A DNA stretch of 44,120 nt from Gryganskiella cystojenkinii (Eukaryota > Mortierellomycota > Mortierellomycetes > Mortierellales > Mortierellaceae): assembly GCA_015852425.1 (NCBI GenBank), contig JAAAIG010000254.1, positions 1 to 44,120 of the forward strand. Reading direction: 5' to 3'. The notes under the pieces are model-generated. The model was not told the origin of the DNA. It searched no databases and was given only the letters and a program-made list of their open reading frames with translations. The translations under genes and the position numbers were made by a program. This document shows positions 10,325 through 20,224 of this stretch, one piece after another (position 1 is the first letter of the stretch; each line of letters begins with the position of its first letter).

Positions 10325-13300
10325 TTAGTTCTTTTCGGCCTGTGACAAGAGGTACTCTAACGTGTAAGAGTTGTCGTTGCATCTAAAAGGAACGCAGTAA
10401 TAAAAAAAGAGGAGGGATACAAGTTAGTCCATTGTTGTTCGGCAAATTGGGTCAACTTTACTGCCCTCAAAAGAAACAAAGGATCATTATACTTACACTT
10501 TTGAAAGGTCTTCATGCATTTTGCCAACACCTTTTTGCAGACCCCTGAACACGGTCAAGAACTCGCCGGAATGGTCCTTGAGGTACTTGCCGTGACTGAT
10601 CAACAGACTCGTGCACCAGATCAAATGGAACTCCAAATGAGGTGAATCCTCCATATAGCTTGCGATAAACTTCATCAAGCGCTCCAGGTACTTGATTGGC
10701 ATCTGACGGGCGACCAATCTCACGTCCGAAGGCGGGATGGCCTCGTAACACCGCTGGATGTACTGGCGTTCGTTCAAACGGAACGCCATTACCAAAGCCT
10801 TCAAATAATCCCGCTCCTCCAACGTCTCCAAAATCGTCTCGGGTGTGATGTCAATCTCGAGATCAAAGGGATCGAACATGAGTGTGTCGTCCAAGGAGTA
10901 GATCAAGAGACCCTCAGTCGAGGCAGCTGCCCAGGAACGTCCCGTGGGTGAGAACCGAACGGCCTTTGTTCTGATCTCGGGTCGTACATTTCTCTTGGAG
11001 AGATCCTTGGTACCTGGCAAGGCATTATCCAGACGATCCTCCAAATCACTCGCGTCATCGTCATCGATCAGGTCCATGGCACCAGCCTCGGTCATATTCT
11101 TGGAATTCAAGAATTCCAGCGTGCCATCAAAGGACAAGTTCTTGGAGATTTGCCACTTCTTGACCAAGATGTTGGCCTGAATATCGTAGATGCAGACGTA
11201 TTTACTGTTACCACCTCCAATGATGCAAGTTCCATCAGCGGTGTAGCACAGCGAGTTGAAATGCTTGCCCGAAGAGTTGTTCTCGGCCGAAATCTTGTCC
11301 TCGGCCTTACGACCTCCAGAGATATCACGACGACCATCGATCACGTTCGTCTGCAAAGCCGAATCGACATCCCAGAAACTCAACTGACCATCCAGAGTTG
11401 ATCCGCAGAGCTCCTTTCCATCTGGACGGAAAGCCAAAGCAAGAACCTCGGACATGTGTGTGAAGCTCTCGACACTCTTGCCACGACCAAAGACATCCCA
11501 GGTGCGGATAGAGCGATCCCATGATGACGAAGCCAAGAACTGAGCTGTAGGTGAAAAAGCGAGGCAAGAGATGGGTGCCGTGTGTCCGTTTAAAATATCC
11601 AAGAGCTTTCCAGTCTGGACCGACCAAACGTAAATTTCAAAAGTGTTCTGGGCTCCAGCGCAAACAATCTCTCCACTGGGATCCACGGCCAAGGACGAGA
11701 ACTGAACAGGGGTAGGCGAGGTGAAAGTTCTAAAGTTACGGTAACGGACCAGATCGTATGCTCTGACGGTACCATCGTATGAGGCCGAGAAGACAACTTG
11801 TCCGTTCTTGGCAAACTCAGTAGCAGCGACTCTTGAGGAATGCTCGGCAAAGGTGACAAAACAGAATCCTGAGATCGTGTTCCAGACCTTGACCTTGCCG
11901 TCATCTCCTCCGGTGACAACACTCTGACCGTCTGTCGAGTATGAGAGACAGTTCATATCGTAGAAATGTCCCTGCTGCTTCAAGACGTATGACTCTGATT
12001 GCCACTCCCACACCAACAGTTGTCCAAGCTTGGATGCACCGAATGCCAACCACTCTCCGGTCTTGTTGATCGTAACCGAGTCAATCTTCTTTTGCGAGAT
12101 GCTATTAAAAATAAAAGTAATGAAAGTAATATTGCGGTTAATTCCATGTGTAATCTTGCGTTATCATGTGTGATGTCATTAAAATGTCGACTCGTTTCAG
12201 AGGGGTTTCGACTCGCCATACCTAAGAGTGTGAATGTTGTTGAAGGAGGGGAGCTCCCAAATACCAAAGACACCGTTTGAGAATCCAACGACAATCATGG
12301 CAGAGGGTGCGTGATAGGCAGCACAGACGACCTTGGCGTGATCCTGAAAGAAGAAATGTCTCTGAACAGCAGACCACCTCCGTGGACCATCATCGACCTG
12401 CATTGAGCTCTCATCGTCCGAATCCTCATCCTCGTCCTTGGGGTTGATCAAGGAATTGCGCCACTCGAACAGGGCTCCGTCCTTGCTGATAGTATAAATG
12501 GTATCCTGTTCCTTTGAGAACCAAGCACCGACAACGGTATCTCTATGTCCCGAGAGCGTAAAGGGAGTGAACCCGTCCTCGGGGTTGACAGAGTACACGC
12601 GTGCACTCATATCCTTGGAGGTTGTCAGAAAGTATTTTGAATCTGGAGACCAAGAGAGAGCTGTGACGTCGTCGTAGTGTCCTGTGTATGTGCGGTGAAT
12701 AACAATGGGGGCGAATTCGCGGTGGAATCCTGGGGTCTTCCAGACCTGAATCATCTTTCCGTGAGTGACAGCAAAGTACCTATTCCGTTCGAAAAGGAGA
12801 CGCTGATTAGACTGGTGGTTCTGAACCCCTGGGCGACGGCATAGCGGTGTGATATGTTTTCCTTACTTTCCGTCCGGACTGAACTGAAGATCGTAGACTT
12901 TGCTCTTAAAGTTGAAGTGATGAAGAACGATCTGACGGTTATAGTTGACCAAGAGAGCACGACCATCTATACGATCGATACGATTTGTGTTAGTTTCGGT
13001 GATTTCTTGCACTGTCCTGAATTGACGCTTAGAATCCAGATGCTGGTCGGTCCTGTTTGAAGGGGGCAATACCTTCGTCGACAGAGATCAGTAAAGTGGC
13101 GTTTGGCGAGAGAGCGATCCTGTCAATGTTCTTTCTGTTCTCATAGGGGAAAGTTGTCGCCTTGTTGCTATTGTTCATAAAGAAAGCTGAAGAGTTAGTC
13201 GAGCTTGCTGTAGTCGTCAAGTCACCCGAGTTTTCAAACAAGAAATGGAACATACTTGACAAGGTCAAAGACGGTGAGTCTGTTTCCGACGGGGCTGAGA

Positions 13301-13488
13301 ATCGAGTTTCCATCGGGTGTAAAGATCAGGTTTCCTTGTTTGTAGACTGTCCCGCACAAGTTTGAGAACTAATAGGACGAGAAGGAGTCAAAGAGTTGTG
13401 GTTGTTTAGTCGTCCGTAAGGCTAACCTTGGTCTTTCTGAAGATAGTCCGAGGAGAGAAAAAGAACACACCTTGAAGTCGCTCTTCAT
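10325..13488 (-). CDS. PWP2: Periodic tryptophan protein 2, UtpB subunit of the SSU processome
   Basis: Seven exons in transcript order: 13488-13471, 13368-13256, 13167-13073, 12966-12867, 12779-12222, 12101-10497 and 10382-10325, giving 848 residues, slightly shorter than the roughly 920 of yeast and human Pwp2. The protein is a tandem WD40 beta-propeller scaffold that binds U3 snoRNP and the 5' ETS of pre-rRNA in the nucleolus, within the UtpB complex. Diagnostic stretches are the 6-residue first exon MKSDFK, then FSNLCGTVYKQGNL, FTPDGNSILSPVGNR, KYFAVTHGKMIQVWKTPG, SGHRDTVVGAWF, LASSSWDRSIRTWDVF, and the C-terminal helical tail including ERDYLKALVMAFRLNE, ending YTLEYLLSQAEKN. An acidic Asp-rich patch lies before the tail (about DLIDDDDASDLED). 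The small first and last exons were placed by frame continuity and family resemblance. It is divergent from HEM25. Confidence 0.96.
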
Positions 13489-14126
13489 ATTGGCAACAGT
13501 ATTAAGGAGGGATGGGTGAATGGACGATGAACGGACTAATGGATGAATGAATGGATGGATGAGTGAATGGTTGGATGGATGGATGAATGGAATGGGAATG
13601 GTTCAAAGCAGCGTTTCAAGGTCAAAGGCTATTTCCTCCCATGGAGCAGTGAACCTGAACAAAAGTTGTATTTTTTTTTTCTTTTTTTTTTTTAAAAAAA
13701 CCAAGCCACCAGGAAGATAAACACTTTGTCCGTCTTTTCAAAACCAAGTGGAAGTCATTACATCCACGCAGAGATCGAAGCACGATCCGTTATTTCCAAT
13801 CAGAAATGCAAATTGTGTGACTGGCTCTCTCTTCCACAGAAAGAAAGAAAGAGGAATAAATCGAACGCCGGAACTGAGCTCAACAAGGACTCGCGCACCA
13901 CGGACTCTCAACACCTTTCCTTCTTTGTTGAGCCCTTTCCTTCTCTTTTTCGTTCTTTTTGCATACACAGTTCTCCTTGCAACTTCCAGCTACAGTAATA
14001 CCTCCTGCTTTGATTACATTTGCCCCACCATCCCTTCTTACTTTCTTTTCTTTTCTCTTTCTACAAACCAGCAACATTTACCCTCTCTCAGGAACAGCAT
14101 ATTCAAAACACCACAGTGCCTAAACG
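13489..14126. promoter_or_regulatory. Divergent promoter between PWP2 and HEM25
   Basis: A 638-bp region separates the two start codons. The PWP2-proximal part is a GGAT/GAAT-type tandem repeat (13511-13602). The middle has a long T run followed by an A run (about 13671-13700). The HEM25-proximal part (about 13905-14070) is strongly pyrimidine-rich, as in fungal core promoters and leaders. No gene is seen. Confidence 0.6.
13511..13602. repeat. Degenerate tetranucleotide minisatellite (GGAT/GAAT units)
   Basis: About 90 bp are built almost wholly from ATGG, ATGA and GTGA units, for example GGATGAATGAATGGATGGAT. The array starts about 25 bp upstream of the PWP2 start codon, so it probably lies in the 5' leader or core promoter of PWP2. 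Confidence 0.9.
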
Positions 14127-16054
14127 ATGCCTTCGAAACAAAAAGCAAGTGATCCAGTAGCACATCTCGTCGGAGGTGCTGTCTCAGGTCTCTGTGCATG
14201 CGTCTTTGTCCAACCACTGGATCTGATCAAGACCCGACTTCAACAGCAACAGCAAGCCCACCTTGCATTCATTAAAGCCAATGGTCAAGCCGGAGTCACA
14301 ATCGCACCCCTGGAGAGGTAACAAAAAACGCACACACACTTGGTTCTTTGTTTTTTTTCTTATAATAACTATATCAGCCCGCGTTGAAATGCTTCCACGA
14401 CTGGAAACGCGTTTAATAAAAGGCACTCATTCCCTCACTATGTCGAGCAAATTGCTGACCCTTTCACCCCTTGCTCTTTCTCCTTTTGCGCCTCAAATAG
14501 TACCATCTGGAAGACAGTCGGTGGGATCATCAAGGAGGGATCGGTTCTCAGTCTTTGGCGCGGAACAGCGCCAACCATTGTGAGGTAAACACACCTGGAG
14601 AAAAAAATTTCTGTTCGACAACAAGTATGGGATCAAAACAAGCACGGAACGACAAAAACAGCACTCCTGTCTGCGCATTGTAGACCGGTGGGAAGAAAAA
14701 GTTTAAACAAATCTTTGTGCAACCGCAGAACGGTCTCCAACCGGGCCTTACCGCACCTTACTTACTGTTTTCGGTCACTTTCTTTTTGTTATCCCTTTAG
14801 GAATGTACCGGGTGCCGCCATGTATTTCACGGTTCTGAACGAGTCCAGGACACTACTGGCACGACGCAAAATCAATGGACGAGAGAGAACCGACACTCAA
14901 TCAGGAACGAGCGCATTACCCAAATTGAGCAACACCGAGAACTTGGTTGCAGGCGGTGCTTCCCGAGCCGCAATCGGGTTCGTCATGATGCCTGCTACCG
15001 TTATCAAAGTGCGCTATGAGGTAAGGACACAAAGTCAACATGTTGTACGGAAGCTAAAGGCGATATTCAGACGGAAAAGGCAGACTGCGCACCCGACAGG
15101 ATTTTCGATCTGATGATCGAATTTATTTTTTTCGGGAAATCTCTCCGAATTGACCGTGTCCCAGCGTGCTGATTTACTCTGGAATCATTTTTTTTTTTAA
15201 TTTATTTCTAGAGTAACCTGTATAACTACAAGAGCATGTCCGGTGCATTCTCGTCCATTTTCCGGACAGAGGGTATCAGAGGTACGTCTTTTTTGGATAG
15301 TAACCGATTTTAACATCACCATATTAGAGCCTGTTCACTCACCCTCACTTATATCTGCCCTTCTGCGCTTTTAGGACTCTGGGCAGGATTCGGTGCGACA
15401 GCAATGAGGGATGCTCCCTTGGCTGGTCTCTATGTTCTGTTTTATGAGCAATGCAAAGCTAGACTTGCTGGTAAGGATCGTCTCGTTGGACAACGGTGTT
15501 GTAGACTCGAAACAATATTTTGAGCAGCATCCTGATGGTGCTTTATGTCTCTCTCGCGTCTCCTTTTGTGTTCTTTTTGAAAAATTAGACTTGAAAGCCT
15601 CCTCGGCCTACTTTGATGTGAGCACACCCACGATCCACTTGGTCTCGGGCGTGGCAGCAGGATTCCTCTCCACAACGTTGACCCATCCGTTTGATATGCT
15701 CAAGACACGCATGCAACTCAAACCTGCAGAATACAGGAATGTCCTTCAGGGCGCACGCAAGGTGCTCTTGGTAAGAAGCTCTCTTTCATTTCAGGTCGTG
15801 TTTGACCCTTTCTTTTCTGCTTCTTTTTGAGCTAGCTCTTTTCACTCTTCTTGCAAAGCCGCATGTAGCCCATTTTTATTAACCAAGAGAACTATTGTTT
15901 TATGAAAACAAAATAGGAGGAAGGCGCGATCGGATTCTTGGATGGCATCCTCGTGAGGACTGTGCGCAAGTCGATTCACTCTGCCATTTCCTGGACGGTT
16001 TATGAGGAGGTGGTTCGTTGGCACATGGCTCGCAAGGCGGACCATCTCGCTTAG
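14127..16054 (+). CDS. HEM25: Mitochondrial glycine carrier, SLC25A38/Hem25 family
   Basis: Seven exons, 14127-14317, 14501-14584, 14801-15020, 15212-15281, 15375-15470, 15589-15770 and 15917-16054, join in frame to 326 residues. The three repeats of a mitochondrial carrier are visible through their signature motifs: [24 protein letters not shown] and [13 protein letters not shown]. The second form, with [11 protein letters not shown] followed by [11 protein letters not shown], is typical of SLC25A38/Hem25. That family imports glycine into the mitochondrial matrix for 5-aminolevulinate synthesis, the first step of heme synthesis. Other landmarks are [20 protein letters not shown] and [20 protein letters not shown]. 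Length matches the family (about 300-330). It has no cleaved presequence, as usual for carriers of the inner membrane. It reads away from PWP2. Confidence 0.95.
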
Positions 16055-17049
16055 TGATTTTTATTTTTTCGACTTTGGCAAAGTCTTCATATTTTTTCCC
16101 CCCTTATACCTTCTTGGACATATCGAGCTGAAAAGTCCTCTTGGACGTTGGCTCAAAGCTCTGTTCAACTGTACATTATCTTTTTTTCATTTTCGACTCA
16201 TCAATTCATGAATGATAAATAATGAATTTTGGTGGCGCCATGATTGCCACTAAAAAAACGAACACTCAGCGGTTTCCATTTCAAAAGCTATGGATTGTGG
16301 AAGGAACCAAAGAAGGCGGCGTGTTTCAAAGACAGGGGCTGAGAAAGAAGTAGCGTCCACCCCTGATTTTTCTAACAAGACCGCTTGCTATTGAGTAAAG
16401 ATAAAGCCACGCAGGCGTGTGTTGGGACATGCTTGTGGTTTAGCTTCCTTTTCGTATTTTTTTTTTGTTCTGCTGCTACTTGGATAGTATTGCCCTTCTT
16501 CTTCTTCTCCCCTGCTGCATGTGCTCTTGCTGCTACTGCATGGATCCAACAGATGGAAAGAAAGGGCAAAGAAGAAGAAGAAATAAAAAACACGGAGTTG
16601 ACATCTGTTTCAAAAAGTGTATCCTCTCTCTCTTTTTGCTTTCCTTCGAAAGCATCCACTCGGCCTAACGAGGGCTCCTTTATGTCCTCCCAAGTAGCAA
16701 AAAGAGCATGCCCATGCGTGGCAAATTACCCAAAAAAAAATAAAAAAAAATGACGTTGGAGCAACGAACAGAAACAGACCGCAACGATGCCGAGGAGACA
16801 GAAGGCACGAACCTCTTCAGTCACAATTAAAAGGTTCGACGCGCAATGGCATATTTTTTCGTTTTTTTTATTTTATCGATCTGCTCTCTCCCCTTTCCTT
16901 TCATCTCCAGGATAGCAAAAACAACAACCACCACCGATCGTTCATTCATCTCATTCTTCATTCACCGATACCCAACGGCTACATACTCCCCCTGTCATAA
17001 AAAAAACGCTTTTCCAAGAGTAATTTAAAAGAAAGAGAGAGAAAAAGCT
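16055..17049. promoter_or_regulatory. HEM25 3' flank and F-box gene promoter
   Basis: There is no supportable gene in this 1-kb stretch. It is AT-rich with many homopolymer runs, and the last 180 bp before the F-box gene are pyrimidine-rich with CAAC/CCAC repeats, consistent with a 5' leader. An open frame at 16385-16753 encodes only low-complexity residues and has no domain. Confidence 0.55.
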
Positions 17050-20000
17050 ATGGTCTCCTCAACGAAAAAGTCGCCAACAGCGACCACTACCTTTCGTCGG
17101 ATCCCCTCTTTTCTCTTTCCTTCCTCTTTATCCCCAACCTCCCACTCCTCTCGCCATCACTATCGCCGTCCTTCTCCCGTCCTTATCCCCGAGATCATAG
17201 AACAGATCCTCTCTCATGTCAGTCAACATCAACTACAACACACGACCCGACTGGTCTGTCGACTCTGGTTCGCGACTAGTCAATCCGTCATGGTCCATTC
17301 TCTCTCTTGGTCTGATACCGTCAACTTGCCAGAGCAACAACGACTATTATCCAAGATGGGCCGGGTCAACGTCCTAACGATCGTTGTCCACCCTGTGCCT
17401 AGCCCCCATCAATACTTCAAAGACCTGGCTTGGAAATATCTCGAAGAGGCTTGTCGGGGGTTGGATCGACAGCGAAGGCAATTCTTGGCTGAGGCCGCTT
17501 CAACCCCTTCTTCTCCCAGAGCAGACACCTCCCAGACTGCGGCATCAGCAACAGCAACAACAACAATAAACTCGGCAACACTTGTGACCTCAACTCCTTC
17601 CACAATCGCTCAACCCCCGATGGCTCTCCAAGAACTTCATGTCGGCGCCACCACCAACTTGATACGGCGACTCCTCCCACTCCTGCCCTTCATCGGTCCA
17701 ACTCTACGTGTGATTCGTATCGAGAGCGTCCTCGGGGACGCCTATCAACTGGATCAGATCCTCCGATCTTGTCCTCAACTTTTAGAACTATACGTGGAAC
17801 CAGTCAAGGGGTTCATCCCTTTTGCCTCTCAAGAGTTGTCTCGTTTATCGACCGCCAGGGTCGCTCCCACAGGAACTCTATCGTCAGCTGTGGCATCGAC
17901 AGCAGTAACAACAACTGCAGTAACAGGAGCAGCAGGAGCAGCAACAACTTTTGTTGGAGGAGGCGGTGGAGGAATTTATGCAGGGGCTGGTAACACGGGT
18001 GCAAATGCATCAACGACAACAAATCCAGAGCCCATACCTCGCTTGAAACTACAGATTTTGGTCCTGATACACATGACGGTCTTGGAACCACTGCTCAGAC
18101 CCATCCTGGAGAGTTGTCCAGACCTTCGGGTGCTAAAAGTCACTGGGTTCCAGCGAGATCGATCCGAGGAATCTCTGGTGCCTACTCCTGCTCTCGGCGT
18201 GTTGGCACACCCTCCTTCCTCCCCTGATGCTATCAACGGCGAAGCGAACGAAACAAACAACATCAGCATTGATAGTAACGGAGGGGTCAATCGACGGTTT
18301 CTGACCCGACTCGCGCAATGGTGTCCACGACTCGAATCCATCCAACTCTCTCAGCGTGACACTCTCTCTTCACCGTCCGACATCCGTCTATTGCTCAAAT
18401 TCTTCCCTCAAGTGCACAGCCTCGGATTTTCTACCAGGGATGTTCTTCCAAGCATCTTTTCAGAGCTTCGTGTCCAAGAGACGATCACGAATGCGCCTCA
18501 ATCGCCACAATCACCCAGCTCATCATCATTGCCAACACCACAGCTCAGACCAAGGACTGTGCTGAATACGATCACAACCTTGGAAATCTGTCCATCTCAG
18601 AGCGCGTTCGAAGAAGCAACACTGAACAAGGTTCTTCACGAATTTTTATGTGATTCCCCTCAGCTGTTGCACCTGAAGGCCGAGCATGTCCAGTTCTATG
18701 TCGAGTACTTTGACATCTTACCACGACATGACCGAAGTGATCTAGAGGAACAGCTGAGAGGCAGCGGTAGTGGTGGTGCAGGCGATGGGAACGATAGTGA
18801 CGGTGAAGGAGCTGCAATGACCAATGCCTCTTCCGAAGCCGTCTCTGGAACCATCATACCTCAACCGTCTCAGGAACAACTGCTACAACTTCAAAATATG
18901 CCACGAACACGGATCTGGGCTTGCCGAAAACTCCAGACTTTACACATTTCGCTCAAGTCCATGTCGACATCCACTGCTCTGTTGCCCGGTACAACTTTAC
19001 GGACATCTTTTCCCTTCAATAAGCGATCCTCCTCGAGTCCTGATCAGAGTCGAGCCATTTTCGGGTACCTCTCCAGGGTTCTGCCTCTACTTCGAGACTT
19101 GGCCCTGTCCAAATCGAGGTTGAACCTGACACTAGAGGGTGGATTCTGTCTCTTGACCAGGATGAGAGACCTCGAAAAGCTGACCCTGCAGATTCGGAAA
19201 CCACCACGCCCTGTGCCCGATAACACCATTGGCGGGTCAGGCTCATCGTCGTCGCCCTCAACGCCCCCGTGTCTGTTCAAGGAACGGGATTTTAATTGGC
19301 TGGTACGGACCCCTAGTCCCTGGCAGATCGTCAAATGGTCCTTACAAGGACCCATCGGCATGGACAGCAACAGTAGCAACAACAAGCATCGCAACAGCAG
19401 TAACTACAAGCAGGACTCACTTGCAACCACCGTTGAGCGAAAAACAGTAAGGACCAAACTGAGCGGTTTGTTCAACCCATCGTCAACGTCGGTCATGCCC
19501 TTAGAAGCACCCAGACGAAAATCCGACGGCGACACCATTGATGCCGCCCTCAAGGGCAAATCTCGATCCGATATCGCAACAAGAACCAGAGCTGCAACCA
19601 CAACTACAGTTTCACCCGCACCTTCCTCCATCACCACAACCACGAGCTCAGCCTCTGCTGGGTCTGCACGGTTGCATCAAGACGAACGAAGGGTGCTCAC
19701 AAGTGGCAGCTCCACCCTGGGGATCAAATTCTTGCGTCGGACTCAAAGCTCTCGACAGCCATTGCGAGCGCAAACGAAAAAATCGCATAGCCAACCCGTC
19801 GAGCACGATGAGGGAGAGAACCGGAACGATATCACCACCGCGACCTCCCCCACCAACGATGACAACCTAGAGCAGGAGCAAGAGCGACAGCAGAGTCTGG
19901 ATGCTCTTTCATTGATCCAATTTCTGGGCCAAGACAAGGATATCAAGGCTGCGCTTCGAGAACGAGCCCTGGACTACCGTGTCGGTTGTTGGTCCAAACT

Positions 20001-20121
20001 TGAGCAATTAACCATCTATTTCGTCGAAAGTTGGGATTCTGATCTCAGTTCGCTCGAAAAAATTATACGTCGAATGCGGCCCGAGATCCAGTTTTCCAGC
20101 ATGTTCATGTCGGGCCTGTAA
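17050..20121 (+). CDS. Large F-box / leucine-rich protein 1
   Basis: A single uninterrupted frame of 1023 residues. An F-box-like segment (about residues 43-88) begins PSPVLIPEIIEQIL and continues HTTRLVCRLWFATSQS, the helical hairpin that binds Skp1 in SCF ubiquitin ligases. Irregular leucine-rich stretches follow, such as LQELHVGATTNLIRRLLPLL, ILESCPDLRVLKVTGF and LAQWCPRLESIQLSQRD, the usual substrate-side repeat. They are separated by long low-complexity inserts rich in Ser, Thr, Ala, Gly and Asn (for example about 280-325 and 750-960). The C-terminal part, VGCWSKLEQLTIYFVES, is again repeat-like. The likely role is substrate receptor of a ubiquitin ligase, with unknown target. It lacks introns although almost all neighbours are split. 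The stop is 103 bp from the ECM29 stop, tail to tail. Confidence 0.85.
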   Translation: MVSSTKKSPTATTTFRRIPSFLFPSSLSPTSHSSRHHYRRPSPVLIPEIIEQILSHVSQHQLQHTTRLVCRLWFATSQSVMVHSLSWSDTVNLPEQQRLLSKMGRVNVLTIVVHPVPSPHQYFKDLAWKYLEEACRGLDRQRRQFLAEAASTPSSPRADTSQTAASATATTTINSATLVTSTPSTIAQPPMALQELHVGATTNLIRRLLPLLPFIGPTLRVIRIESVLGDAYQLDQILRSCPQLLELYVEPVKGFIPFASQELSRLSTARVAPTGTLSSAVASTAVTTTAVTGAAGAATTFVGGGGGGIYAGAGNTGANASTTTNPEPIPRLKLQILVLIHMTVLEPLLRPILESCPDLRVLKVTGFQRDRSEESLVPTPALGVLAHPPSSPDAINGEANETNNISIDSNGGVNRRFLTRLAQWCPRLESIQLSQRDTLSSPSDIRLLLKFFPQVHSLGFSTRDVLPSIFSELRVQETITNAPQSPQSPSSSSLPTPQLRPRTVLNTITTLEICPSQSAFEEATLNKVLHEFLCDSPQLLHLKAEHVQFYVEYFDILPRHDRSDLEEQLRGSGSGGAGDGNDSDGEGAAMTNASSEAVSGTIIPQPSQEQLLQLQNMPRTRIWACRKLQTLHISLKSMSTSTALLPGTTLRTSFPFNKRSSSSPDQSRAIFGYLSRVLPLLRDLALSKSRLNLTLEGGFCLLTRMRDLEKLTLQIRKPPRPVPDNTIGGSGSSSSPSTPPCLFKERDFNWLVRTPSPWQIVKWSLQGPIGMDSNSSNNKHRNSSNYKQDSLATTVERKTVRTKLSGLFNPSSTSVMPLEAPRRKSDGDTIDAALKGKSRSDIATRTRAATTTTVSPAPSSITTTTSSASAGSARLHQDERRVLTSGSSTLGIKFLRRTQSSRQPLRAQTKKSHSQPVEHDEGENRNDITTATSPTNDDNLEQEQERQQSLDALSLIQFLGQDKDIKAALRERALDYRVGCWSKLEQLTIYFVESWDSDLSSLEKIIRRMRPEIQFSSMFMSGL

Positions 20122-20224
20122 TATCGCTCCATGTAGTTATGTCCCATTTTCTTATACAATATACAGATCAAGAAAGATGCAGATATTCTATTACATAGAT
20201 ACTTATAAAATAGCATAAACCCTC

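Noticed and set aside
16385..16753. 122-codon open frame between HEM25 and the F-box gene
   Set aside because: Phe/Leu/Cys-rich then Lys/Glu-rich low complexity from T-rich and A-rich runs, without any domain.
16835..16850. GGTTCGA-like word suggesting a tRNA T-arm
   Set aside because: No acceptor stem, D-arm or anticodon arm could be paired around it. No tRNA gene was found in the window.
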